Below are positions 1 to 6,649 of a stretch of DNA of 6,699 bases, piece after piece. Location: the NCBI GenBank assembly GCA_902363675.1, contig CABJAV010000061.1, forward strand, positions 1-6,699, in the 5' to 3' direction. Below the pieces are notes generated by a model. The model saw only the letters and a program-made list of their open reading frames with translations, ran no database searches and was not told the DNA's origin. How positions within the stretch are numbered: position 1 is the stretch's first letter; the number at the start of each line of letters is the position of its first letter. The position numbers and the translations under genes were made by a program. Source of the DNA: Lachnospiraceae bacterium (lineage in GTDB: Bacteria > Bacillota > Clostridia > Lachnospirales > Lachnospiraceae).

Positions 1-200
1 CTCCCTACTATCTCCACAGGCGTTAATTCGGGCAGTCCCTGCCCTATATTGTTATTTTTATGCTATTTGTCTTAATCCTTCTTCCAGTATATTCTTTGCT
101 GCATTGATATCCCTGTCATGATTTGTCCCACAGACAGGACATATCCATTCCCTTACTGACAGATTTTTCGTCTCTGTATTTTGGTATCCACAGACCGAAC
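1..200 (-). ncRNA. Predicted TnpB omega RNA (scaffold part, 3' end outside window)
   Basis: In characterised IS200/IS605 elements the TnpB guide RNA comes from the 3' end of tnpB plus the right end, and its guide is the flanking host DNA just past the element. The equivalent region here is the last part of tnpB, the hairpin at 30-44 and the bases down to 1. The limits given are approximate, and the guide itself should lie left of this window. No covariance model was available, so this rests on family knowledge and position. Confidence 0.35.
30..44 (-). repeat. IS200/IS605 right-end hairpin
   Basis: GGGCAG and CTGCCC form a perfect 6-bp stem around a three-base loop, 13 bases downstream of the tnpB stop. 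This is where IS200/IS605 elements carry the right-end hairpin used by TnpA and included in the omega RNA. The stem could also act as a weak terminator, but no U-tract follows it on the minus strand. Confidence 0.7.
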
Positions 201-1161
201 ACAATTGACTACTGGCATAAAATGTATCTATTTTGACATATTTTCTGCCATTCCACTTGGCCTTATATTCTAACTGTCTTGTCAGCTCATGCCATGATAC
301 ATCACTTATGGACTTTGCCAAATGATGATTTTTTACCATGTTTTTTATCTGCAAATCTTCCGAAACTATCACTTGGTTTTCGCTGATAATCTCATGTGAC
401 ATCTTGTGCAGATAATCTTTTCTGGTATTTGTTATTTTCTCATGGCATAATGCTATCTTTTTCTTTGTTTTGTAGTAATTTTGACTTCTTTTCTCTTTAT
501 GGGCTAACTGCCTTTGCAGTTTCACCAGTTTCTTTTCGTATTTTCTGATGATTTTGGGATTTTCGTATTTTTTTCCATCAGAAGTAATACATAACTCCTT
601 AATACCTAAATCTATTCCGGTATTTTGATTTGTATGTGGCAGTTCCGTGTGTTCTGTTTCCACTAAAATTGATACATAATATTTTCCACTCGGAACTTCT
701 GATATCGTTGCCGATTTTATCTGTCCACTAAAATTTCTATGCAGTTTTGCTTTTATACCTTTTAATTTAGGCAGTTTTACTCTATTGCACCCGAAATCTA
801 CTGTTATATTGCCATTCGTAAAATTTGTTGTATATGACTTATGATTATCGTGTTTACTCTTAAACTTCGGATAACCTGCATGTTCCTTAAAAAATTTTTG
901 GTATGCAGCATCCATGTTGTAAATCGCATTTGTCAGAGCAAATTTATCCACTTCTTTCAGCCATTCATATTCTTTCTTTAATTGTCTGTTGCAGTAATTG
1001 TTACAGTCGGTTTTACTAACTGATTTTTTCTCTTTCTCATATACTTCTTTCCGGTATACCAGGGTCTGATTATACACAAAACGGCAACAGCCAAATGTTT
1101 TTGCAATCTGTATTTTCTGCTCATTATTAGGGTATATTCTGTATTTATATGCCTTTAACAT
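58..1161 (-). CDS. tnpB: TnpB, RNA-guided RuvC nuclease of IS200/IS605 (OrfB)
   Basis: This 367-residue protein has the usual TnpB length. TnpB proteins are ancestors of Cas12: they use an omega RNA made from the element's right end to cut double-stranded DNA next to a short target motif, which helps the element persist. Domains in order are an N-terminal helix-turn-helix/wedge region (about 1-170), RuvC-I with GIDLG (Asp184), a basic coiled-coil-like linker (about 205-255), RuvC-II VSEDL (Glu268), a zinc finger with Cys321, Cys324, Cys341 and Cys344, and Ruv[15 protein letters not shown] (Asp351). All three catalytic acids and four cysteines are present, so it should be nuclease-competent. 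The ATG start is preceded by AGAGGGTG about 8 bases upstream. It lies 18 bases after the tnpA stop, as in an intact element. The stop is 13 bases before the right-end hairpin. Nothing suggests a nuclease-dead, regulator-like derivative. Confidence 0.95.
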   Translation of the reverse strand: MLKAYKYRIYPNNEQKIQIAKTFGCCRFVYNQTLVYRKEVYEKEKKSVSKTDCNNYCNRQLKKEYEWLKEVDKFALTNAIYNMDAAYQKFFKEHAGYPKFKSKHDNHKSYTTNFTNGNITVDFGCNRVKLPKLKGIKAKLHRNFSGQIKSATISEVPSGKYYVSILVETEHTELPHTNQNTGIDLGIKELCITSDGKKYENPKIIRKYEKKLVKLQRQLAHKEKRSQNYYKTKKKIALCHEKITNTRKDYLHKMSHEIISENQVIVSEDLQIKNMVKNHHLAKSISDVSWHELTRQLEYKAKWNGRKYVKIDTFYASSQLCSVCGYQNTETKNLSVREWICPVCGTNHDRDINAAKNILEEGLRQIA

Positions 1162-1179
1162 TCACTGTCACCCTCTTTC

Positions 1180-1480
1180 TCAACCTTGATTTTCTATATA
1201 TCTTTTCAGCATTTCTTCCGATACATTTCCTACACTACAGGCAAAATATCCATCTGTCCAAAAGGTATGTTCTTTCCAGAATTGTTTTCGTAAATATTGA
1301 GAATATCTTTTCCATATATCTTATTATCACACTGTGTCTCTGACATATCTCATACGAAAACTGTTTTATATCATCTGATATCTGCCTCGAAACCAGTAAT
1401 TTCTTTCTATATTTGCAGACAAAAATAATGTGATATTGTAATAGGTATTTGTGTCTGTTTTTAGATTTCCATGTTCCCAT
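1180..1480 (-). pseudogene. tnpA: tnpA, Y1 HUH transposase with internal frameshifting deletion
   Basis: From an ATG at 1480 the frame encodes a recognisable IS200/IS605 TnpA N-terminus (YLLQYHIIFVCKYRKKLL, then HSVIIRYME) and then runs out of frame to a stop at 1235. In the next frame, on the same strand, the genuine TnpA C-terminus reads IWKRYSQYLRKQFW, then FWTDGYFACSVGN and KRYIENQG, ending at TGA 1180-1182. The catalytic Tyr of YIENQ survives. The central segment that normally carries the HUH metal-binding histidines (an HxH such as HIHYL) is absent, so roughly 35-45 codons are missing. The span is 301 bases, not a multiple of three, which agrees with a frameshifting deletion. A TTG at 1495 would extend the frame, but the similarity begins near the ATG. 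The product must be inactive. Confidence 0.88.
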
Positions 1481-1510
1481 GCCATGAGTATACAATAATT
1501 TCTGATTTTT

Positions 1511-1555
1511 GGCTACCTTAACCCACCGTCTAAAGCCAGTGGGATTGCGGTAGCC
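1511..1555 (-). repeat. IS200/IS605 left-end bipartite hairpin
   Basis: The outer arms GGCTACC (1511-1517) and GGTAGCC (1549-1555) are perfect inverted repeats. The inner arms CCCACCG (1522-1528) and CAGTGGG (1537-1543) pair with one G-T wobble around a loop containing CTTTAG. Position directly upstream of tnpA and the CCCAC-loop-GTGGG form match the subterminal left-end structure that TnpA recognises on single-stranded DNA. The TAG in the inner loop also serves as the stop codon of the interrupted TPR-like gene. Confidence 0.75.
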
Positions 1556-2585
1556 CTATTTCAAAAAATGACTGAATGTTCTTATAACAATGGTATCTTG
1601 CGGGCATAGGAAATTGCCTTATGAGTTCTTTGTCTGCATTTAGTGCCTGCAAAATATGAACCGGATTTAATCGTAAAGACCATATAACTCGTGCCACAGA
1701 CGCTTCAAACATACACCGATTCCTATCTGGCATCTTACTGTTCCTTATATATGCCAGCGTATCCTGCACATTGGCCTCCAATTTGGAACGCTCCGCACCT
1801 GTCTGGCGGAGCAATTCTAACTCCACATTACGATAAGCGATATAATCCTGCGGGTTCCCCATATCAAGATGTTCCTTTAATATGTCCAGTTCTGCCTTCC
1901 ATTCTTCATATGCCATATCTGGATGCAGCCGCGTCTTATTAAATACGTAATTATAGTATAAAATTGTCCACAGTTCTGACACTTGCATATTGTTCTCTTC
2001 GCAAAAGCGTATCGCTTTCTCAAAAGCATCCTCTGCATCCTTATAGGCTTTCGTCAGCACATAGGCCACTCCACGATTAATCAGAATCTGACTTCGTATT
2101 ATGCTATCGGTTTCCGCATTGCATAATACCTCTGCCTTGCGTATTTGTTCATTTGCCTGTTCTATATGTCCGGTTCTCTGATATTGGATAAAGTAAAGCA
2201 GGTGATTGAACGCTGTATCTTTTTCCCCTACTTCTGCCCGTCTTCTCATTTCCAATTCATTTGCATGAAAGCTTCCCATCTGCGTCCGCAAAAACATTTT
2301 ATACCGCTCATAAGACTCCTTTTGTTTCTTCGTCATCTTTGATGGCAACAATTTTTCCAGACACTTCCATGCCTCCATTAAGTTATAGTCATAACTCTCC
2401 GGGTGCGCATGCAAGCGACTTACTTTTAATTCCCGGCGCATCCCCCAATAGATACGTATACAGCGATACGCCAGTATAATCATAATACCAAAAATCAGGA
2501 AACATATTCCATATAGACTCTTCAAGAATTCTTTTACTTCCGGCTTCGGTTCTCTATATAATATCCGCATCCCAAATCCAATCAT
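1530..2585 (-). CDS. Membrane-anchored TPR-like protein, 3' end cut by IS insertion
   Basis: This 351-residue protein has one hydrophobic segment (about residues 24-42, ICFLIFGIMIILAY) followed by a basic stretch (RCIRIYWGMRRELK), which suggests one membrane pass with a cytoplasmic helical domain. The rest is alpha-helical with tetratricopeptide-like helix pairs, clearest at about 163-196 (NRGVAYVLTKAYKDAEDAFEKAI). TPR domains bind protein partners; no catalytic motif is visible. The start at ATG 2585 is chosen because GAGGAGA lies just upstream; a longer frame from TTG 2717 has no such site and would run through a terminator hairpin. The last residues (about FEIGLPQSHWL) are encoded around and inside the IS left end and the stop is in its hairpin loop, so the native C-terminus has been replaced. 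Codon composition is less AT-rich than in the genes after 3200. Specific function unknown. Confidence 0.8.
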   Translation of the reverse strand: MIGFGMRILYREPKPEVKEFLKSLYGICFLIFGIMIILAYRCIRIYWGMRRELKVSRLHAHPESYDYNLMEAWKCLEKLLPSKMTKKQKESYERYKMFLRTQMGSFHANELEMRRRAEVGEKDTAFNHLLYFIQYQRTGHIEQANEQIRKAEVLCNAETDSIIRSQILINRGVAYVLTKAYKDAEDAFEKAIRFCEENNMQVSELWTILYYNYVFNKTRLHPDMAYEEWKAELDILKEHLDMGNPQDYIAYRNVELELLRQTGAERSKLEANVQDTLAYIRNSKMPDRNRCMFEASVARVIWSLRLNPVHILQALNADKELIRQFPMPARYHCYKNIQSFFEIGLPQSHWL

Positions 2586-2619
2586 GTTCTCCTCTCTGTA
2601 CCTCTCTACTTTTGTGTTT

Positions 2620-2628
2620 TCTATAACA
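2620..2628 (-). promoter_or_regulatory. Extended -10 promoter of the TPR-like gene
   Basis: On the minus strand the bases read TGTTATAGA, a TGn-extended -10 (TATAGA at 2620-2625). It would start transcription near 2613, about 28 bases before the ATG at 2585. No good -35 is visible at 17 bp, which is usual for extended -10 promoters. It lies between the upstream terminator and the gene's ribosome binding site. Confidence 0.4.
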
Positions 2629-2660
2629 TTCTTTTCCACATATAAATGAATGTAAATAAA

Positions 2661-2682
2661 GGGTCCGGCTTTCACCAGACCC
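2661..2682 (-). terminator. Rho-independent terminator after the 61-codon gene
   Basis: The minus strand has an 8-bp stem, GGGTCTGG with CCGGACCC, around a TGAAAG loop, followed by TTTATTTA. The strand is decided by one position: it is a G-U wobble in minus-strand RNA but an A-C mismatch in plus-strand RNA. It sits about 95 bases after the small gene's stop and upstream of the TPR-like gene's promoter, so it separates two minus-strand transcription units. Confidence 0.65.
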
Positions 2683-2776
2683 TCAAATGATTTTGTAATC
2701 CAAGATTCTTGAATCAATTATGATTTCATGTTTTTCAGTAATGCATTAATATTTCTTTTTTTATTCATTATCGTAA

Positions 2777-2962
2777 TTATACTGCCAAGAAAGCAATTTC
2801 GTCATCTATTATATATCTTTTCTGATTACAATATGGTGTATCAAAATATTTTATTAAAAAATCATTTGAATCAATAATAAACCCACCTTTTCCAGGTTCT
2901 GTGTATGATACTTCAACACCGCATTTTTCTGCGATTCTTTCAATTTGTTCTCTTGTCATCAT
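2777..2962 (-). CDS. Small protein of unknown function (61 aa)
   Basis: I do not recognise this protein. It starts MMTREQIERIAEKCGV, an amphipathic helix, followed by an alternating pattern rich in beta-prone residues (VEVSYTEPGKGGFIID, FLIKYFDT, KRYIIDDEIAFLAV), so a small alpha+beta fold is plausible. It has no signal peptide or membrane segment. The gene is supported by AAGGGATG about 8 bases before the first ATG (2962), an extended -10 promoter upstream and a terminator downstream. Two ATG codons occur in tandem (2962 and 2959); the first has the better spacing. It is transcribed divergently from the pyruvyl transferase operon across a 262-base gap, so it appears to be an independent single-gene unit. 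Confidence 0.65.
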   Translation of the reverse strand: MMTREQIERIAEKCGVEVSYTEPGKGGFIIDSNDFLIKYFDTPYCNQKRYIIDDEIAFLAV

Positions 2963-2997
2963 ATTATCATCCCTTCAAAACATGTAACTATATCGAG

Positions 2998-3006
2998 AGT
3001 ATAGCA
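2998..3006 (-). promoter_or_regulatory. Extended -10 promoter of the 61-codon gene
   Basis: The minus strand reads TGCTATACT, a TGn-extended -10 with TATACT at 2998-3003, predicting a transcript start near 2991 and a leader of about 29 bases. No clear TTGACA-like -35 is present. The design is similar to the promoter proposed for the TPR-like gene at 2620-2628. Confidence 0.5.
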
Positions 3007-3160
3007 CACTTTTATGCATATTAATAGACTTTTCCTAAAACAATTCAATCGATTAAAAATTGCACAGTTTAATTTTCCCATTCACCATTTTCAAGCATGA
3101 CGTGTACAATTTATCATTTGCCATTGTATTGATATTTGTTTTCTCCTCTATCGGAAAATT

Positions 3161-3191
3161 TGGTAATGATAATAAGAAATTATCGTTTATA
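3161..3191 (+). promoter_or_regulatory. Shared upstream element, copy 1: dyad GATAAT-N5-ATTATC
   Basis: These 31 bases match the reverse complement of 6650-6680 at 29 positions, with 25 in a row identical (3167-3191). Inside is a perfect dyad, GATAAT (3168-3173) and ATTATC (3179-3184) around AAGAA, the usual shape of a dimeric regulator site. The copy ends in TTTATA, and TATAAA at 3188-3193 could be a -10 box 31 bases before the TTG start at 3225. The dyad would then cover the spacer and -35 side, fitting a repressor or an activator of a weak promoter. No consensus -35 is seen. Confidence 0.6.
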
Positions 3192-3211
3192 AATTTTTAT
3201 TTTTCGTGATT

Positions 3212-3219
3212 GGGAGGTG
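3212..3219 (+). promoter_or_regulatory. Ribosome binding site that fixes a TTG start
   Basis: GGGAGGTG is a near-perfect Shine-Dalgarno sequence. The frame is open from a TTG at 3210, but that codon overlaps this site and cannot use it. The TTG at 3225 is about 7 bases after the GGAGG core and lies directly before YNKILLNAY, the conserved N-terminal strand of the protein, so it is the start. Confidence 0.75.
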
Positions 3220-3224
3220 AGCAC

Positions 3225-4268
3225 TTGTACAATAAAATTTTGTTAAATGCCTATTTAGCGAATAACTTAGGCGACGATTTATTTATTAGAATTATTTGTG
3301 ACCGCTTTAAAAATATTACTTTCTATATTGTAGAATCAGATCCTTATACAGATATTTTTAAAACAATTTCCAATATCAGAATATGCTCTCCTAAAGATAT
3401 ATTGAAGAATAAATTTGATTTGGAAATAATGATAGGTGGCTCACTCTTTATGCAGCCAAAGGATGTGCATAATATTTATGCCAAATATAAAAGTGTAACG
3501 GAAACAAGATTTTTTAAGAATATACCGTTTATAATCATTGGAGCAAATTTTGGTCCGTATACGGAAAAAGAACACTATGAATTATATAAAAACTGGTTTT
3601 CAACATTACAGGACATATGTTTTCGAGATAGCCAATCGTATTCTTTATTTAAAGAATTGCCTAATGTTAGATGGGCGCCAGATGTTATTTTCAATTACAA
3701 GTTAGAAAATAATCAGCAACACTTTGATAAAGCTATATCAATATCTTGTATTTATAATAACCAACGTATTGGTTTACATAATTATTCTCAAAAAAATTAT
3801 TTTAAAGCGCTAGCAAATGCATCTATTTACTATATTGAAAATGGCTATAATATAAAACTAGCTTCTTTTTGTGCTCATCAAGATGATTTGCTGGCTATTT
3901 ATGAAATTATGAAATGTATTCCGTCTGTATATCATAGTAAAATAGAAATATTGGAATATAAAGGAGATAATTTAAATACTTTTTTATCAAGTTTTTTAAA
4001 TACAGAATATATTATTGGCACGCGTTTTCATTCTATAATTTTAGGATGGCTATCCAATATTCCAGTTTTTCCTATAGTATACAATATTAAAATGTATAAT
4101 GTAATTAAATGTTATGGTTATGAAGGTAACTATGCCAACATCGAAGATATGGATAAATGCAATTTAAGTTTTATTAATCAAAACAAAAAGGATAATTATT
4201 GTTTAGATTGTGCTGATCTTATTGAAAAAGCAAATTCGCAGTTTACATTTTTAGAAAAACTTTATTAA
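3225..4268 (+). CDS. Polysaccharide pyruvyl transferase family protein
   Basis: This 347-residue cytoplasmic protein resembles the CsaB/WcaK/EpsI group (polysaccharide pyruvyl transferase family), which adds a pyruvyl ketal from phosphoenolpyruvate to sugars of cell-wall polymers or exopolysaccharides. Visible family motifs in order are NNLGDDLF (13-20), IGGSLF (70-75) after a hydrophobic strand, IIIGANFGPY (103-112), CFRDSQSYSLF (132-142), WAPDVIF (150-156) and IIGTRFHSIILGWLSNIPVF (263-282), the last being the characteristic R-x-H motif region. Length is typical. Some members of this fold act on other glycan substrates, so pyruvylation is probable and not proven. It starts at TTG 3225 and is 23 bases upstream of a glycosyltransferase in the same direction, indicating an operon. 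Its codons are strongly AT-rich compared with the TPR-like gene, suggesting acquisition by transfer. Confidence 0.85.
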   Translation: MYNKILLNAYLANNLGDDLFIRIICDRFKNITFYIVESDPYTDIFKTISNIRICSPKDILKNKFDLEIMIGGSLFMQPKDVHNIYAKYKSVTETRFFKNIPFIIIGANFGPYTEKEHYELYKNWFSTLQDICFRDSQSYSLFKELPNVRWAPDVIFNYKLENNQQHFDKAISISCIYNNQRIGLHNYSQKNYFKALANASIYYIENGYNIKLASFCAHQDDLLAIYEIMKCIPSVYHSKIEILEYKGDNLNTFLSSFLNTEYIIGTRFHSIILGWLSNIPVFPIVYNIKMYNVIKCYGYEGNYANIEDMDKCNLSFINQNKKDNYCLDCADLIEKANSQFTFLEKLY

Positions 4269-4291
4269 ATACACAAGAAAGCGAGTGAAAT

Positions 4292-5248
4292 ATGAGTAAT
4301 GAATATATTTTAACTGTTATTATCCCACTATATAACAACGAACAATATATAAAACGTTGTTTACAATCCGTTATTAATCAAAGTATTAAAAATATAAAAA
4401 TAATAGTTGTTGATGACGGTTCTACAGATACTTCATTAGATATTATTCAAGATTATACCAAACAATACAATAATATCGAATGTTATTCATCCAAAAGACA
4501 GGGTCCTGGCATTGCTAGAAATATTGGTATTGAAAATTGTTCCACAAAATATATTACCTTTATTGACAGCGATGACTGGATTGATTTAAATGCATATAAA
4601 AAATGTATAGACTTACTAGAGGCCCATCAAGAATGTGATGTGGCTATTATTGGAGTAATGACAGAATACGATTCTCGCATTTTATCTCAAAAACGATATT
4701 TTTATTCAAACGAAAATGTAATTAATTCTGATATTGCATTATCTTTATTAACTGATATACAAAATTATTCTGAAAGAATAAGCCCTTTGGTCGGAAATAA
4801 GGTTTATCGTAAAAAAGTAATAACAGATAATAATATCACCTTTCCAAATACATATTTCGAAGATAATACTTTTATGTTTAAATTATTTTATTATGCAAGA
4901 TATATTATCTTAGTTCCAGATGACTATCTTCATTACTACCAACGGAACAACTCCATAATGCATAGCTTTTCAACAAAACATATTACTGACTTTTTTGAAT
5001 CATTTATGGATATAAAAAGATTTTTAGAAAACGAAAAATGTTTTCAGGATTATAAAGACAATTTTTTTGCATACTTTCAGAGAGGATGTAAGTCTTTACT
5101 CAATACACTTTTTTATGTAGAACAAGATCCTCAAGTTCAAAAAAAATATTTATTAGCATTTGCAAAATGTTTTGAAAAAAATTTTGAACTTGAAGAATTA
5201 ATAGAGAATCTTGATATCAATTTAATTAAACGAATATGGAATATATGA
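4292..5248 (+). CDS. Family 2 (GT-A) glycosyltransferase
   Basis: This 318-residue protein is a typical inverting GT2 enzyme, using a nucleotide-sugar donor to extend a surface glycan at the inner face of the membrane. The motifs are TVIIPLYNNEQYI (8-20), VVDDGSTD (39-46, nucleotide binding), QGPGIARNIGI (70-80), the metal-binding DXD as IDSDDWID (91-98), and FEDNTF (189-194), where the acidic pair is the usual catalytic-base position. HYYQRNNSIMHS (214-225) is the common acceptor-side loop. No membrane segment is present, so association would be peripheral. ATG 4292 is preceded by a modest GCGAG site. It follows the pyruvyl transferase by 23 bases and is last in the operon. Donor and acceptor cannot be predicted. 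AT-rich like its partner. Confidence 0.92.
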   Translation: MSNEYILTVIIPLYNNEQYIKRCLQSVINQSIKNIKIIVVDDGSTDTSLDIIQDYTKQYNNIECYSSKRQGPGIARNIGIENCSTKYITFIDSDDWIDLNAYKKCIDLLEAHQECDVAIIGVMTEYDSRILSQKRYFYSNENVINSDIALSLLTDIQNYSERISPLVGNKVYRKKVITDNNITFPNTYFEDNTFMFKLFYYARYIILVPDDYLHYYQRNNSIMHSFSTKHITDFFESFMDIKRFLENEKCFQDYKDNFFAYFQRGCKSLLNTLFYVEQDPQVQKKYLLAFAKCFEKNFELEELIENLDINLIKRIWNI

Positions 5249-5251
5249 TAA

Positions 5252-5285
5252 AATGGACAGAACCAATCTCTGGTTACTGTCCATT
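5252..5285. terminator. Hairpin terminator between convergent genes
   Basis: AATGGACAG (5252-5260) pairs perfectly with CTGTCCATT (5277-5285), extended inward by AACCA and TGGTT with one bulged A at 5276, giving a 14-bp stem around ATCTC. On the minus strand it is followed by TTTTATCATAT, a good terminator tail for the NDT-like gene, whose stop is 6 bases upstream. On the plus strand there is no U-run, but the A-rich start and the long stem may still stop the glycosyltransferase transcript. Confidence 0.75.
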
Positions 5286-5291
5286 ACTATG

Positions 5292-6614
5292 CTACATTAT
5301 AAAATCTCCTAAGTATTGGAGATACTTTTCATCGAAACGTTGTCTTTCCGTATCATTTAGTTTCGAAAGAGAAATTCTTATATGTTTTAATACAAAATAA
5401 TTTTTTGTCTCTAAAACTGCTTTTTCATTTTCTGATAACCAATCTTTAATATAGATCGTATTATCTGGGATTTCTAATTTTCCCATTGCCTCAATAATAC
5501 TGGCAGCTGTAAAGTAATTTTTTTCAAGAAGCAATTGTTTACATAAAATAGTATTAGCTTCAACAAGCTTTTTTTCACCTATTATATCAGCCAAATGTTC
5601 TCTAATATGACAATCTTTATCTGTCATTGATATACAGATTATATCATTTACTTCTTTACTCTCTGTTGTTAGTAAGAAAGATTCAAGTTTATATCGATTT
5701 AAATCGATTGTACCAAATTTAGAATTTCTGAAATATTGAACAATCCAGGGCATTACACATCCAAGGCAACAATTATTTTTTGCAAATTTCAGCATAAAAT
5801 CGATTTTGTATGTTTGTACCTCTACTGAACTTAATGGTGAATTTACAAAAAAAGTTTCTACAAATCTATTGATATAAGGTGTAATGTCATAGTATAATCC
5901 ACAAGCTATTAATAGTTCTGAATAAAAATTAAATAAACCAGATAACCACAAATGACTTTCTAAAAAAACATAGTTTTTAAGTTTTTTTTCAAAATCATCC
6001 ACTATATTTAATACATGATTTTCTTCTAAACTGTGAATATTTTGCATTATTTCTATAACATATGACATATTGTCGCCAATCATATCATGCAAGACGTCAA
6101 TAAATTCATCCTGATTATCATGTACATATTCAATTATTCCTTTAATATTTAAAATATCATCAAATTCAGATACATATTTTCTTTTCTGTAAAGATTGTTT
6201 TAGTAATGCGGCTAAATATTTTAAATTATCTTTTTCATATTCCATATAGGTTAAATGCGTAATATCAAACGGAACAGAAGCGCCTTTTTGCTTTAACAAA
6301 AAAATATTTTCGGCATCTTTGAATGTATGTGCTATTCCTAATTCATAAAAAACATTAGGATTACAGTTAGTCAGATCAACAATTATAAACTGTGCTTTTA
6401 GTAATTCTGTAAGAATTTTATTTATTATTGGTGTTGAACCGGCGATTTCATCTACTCTTGTACAAACGTATCCATCTTTTCCTAACAAAGATTTCAATTC
6501 ACCATATACAATATCAAAATCATCTGCAAATGGCATAATGAAAAAACATCTATTTTTCTCAATGGGAATCTTAGCATTTCTAAATTGTTTAGGATATATT
6601 TTGTAGCTGTCCAT
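5292..6614 (-). CDS. NDT/TIR-like nucleotide-processing domain fused to helical repeat-like C-terminus
   Basis: This 440-residue protein begins with a Rossmann-type domain like nucleoside 2-deoxyribosyltransferases and the related TIR-like proteins: CFFIMPFADDFDIVY (23-37), RVDEIAGS (53-60), AQFIIVDLTNCNPNVFYELGIAH (74-96) and VPFDITHL (114-121). Glu91 of FYELG is at the position of the catalytic glutamate that attacks the ribose in the superfamily, so cleavage of a nucleoside or NAD-like substrate is plausible; it is not shown. From about 140 to 440 it is predicted all-helical, with HEAT-like helices near 320-400 and no membrane segment, suggesting a sensor or partner-binding part. ATG 6614 is chosen because GAGGAGAG lies 8 bases upstream; TTG 6620 is too close to it. 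It converges on the glycan operon and carries the same upstream dyad. AT-rich. An antiphage or stress effector role is inference. Confidence 0.7.
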   Translation of the reverse strand: MDSYKIYPKQFRNAKIPIEKNRCFFIMPFADDFDIVYGELKSLLGKDGYVCTRVDEIAGSTPIINKILTELLKAQFIIVDLTNCNPNVFYELGIAHTFKDAENIFLLKQKGASVPFDITHLTYMEYEKDNLKYLAALLKQSLQKRKYVSEFDDILNIKGIIEYVHDNQDEFIDVLHDMIGDNMSYVIEIMQNIHSLEENHVLNIVDDFEKKLKNYVFLESHLWLSGLFNFYSELLIACGLYYDITPYINRFVETFFVNSPLSSVEVQTYKIDFMLKFAKNNCCLGCVMPWIVQYFRNSKFGTIDLNRYKLESFLLTTESKEVNDIICISMTDKDCHIREHLADIIGEKKLVEANTILCKQLLLEKNYFTAASIIEAMGKLEIPDNTIYIKDWLSENEKAVLETKNYFVLKHIRISLSKLNDTERQRFDEKYLQYLGDFIM

Positions 6615-6649
6615 ATTCAACTCTCCTCATTCGCTTAGTTATTTTGTAA

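Larger units (their letters stand above)
1..1560 (-). mobile_element. IS200/IS605-family insertion sequence, non-autonomous (tnpA broken, tnpB intact)
   Basis: Read on the minus strand, this is the standard IS200/IS605 order: left-end hairpin, tnpA, tnpB, right-end hairpin. The family moves as single-stranded DNA through a Y1 HUH transposase, makes no target duplication and has subterminal hairpins instead of terminal inverted repeats. Here tnpA is destroyed, so the copy could move only with TnpA supplied in trans. The left boundary is placed near 1560, just outside the outer hairpin stem; the exact cleavage site cannot be fixed without an empty site. The right boundary is probably beyond base 1, because only about 29 bases follow the right-end hairpin. 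The element interrupts the 3' end of the TPR-like gene. Confidence 0.85.

Noticed and set aside
58..1161. Nuclease-dead TnpB-derived transcription regulator
   Set aside because: All three RuvC acidic residues and the zinc-finger cysteines are present, so an inactive derivative is not supported.
1149..1343. Plus-strand open frame opposite the tnpA remnant
   Set aside because: It has no ribosome binding site or recognisable domain and overlaps clear TnpA coding on the other strand.
1691..2479. Plus-strand open frames opposite the TPR-like gene
   Set aside because: They are antisense shadows of a well-supported minus-strand gene, with compositionally odd translations and no start signals.
3001..3160. 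Riboswitch or structured leader before the pyruvyl transferase gene
   Set aside because: The region is AT-rich with only short palindromes such as AATCGATT. I see no multi-helix structure or terminator that would fit a riboswitch.
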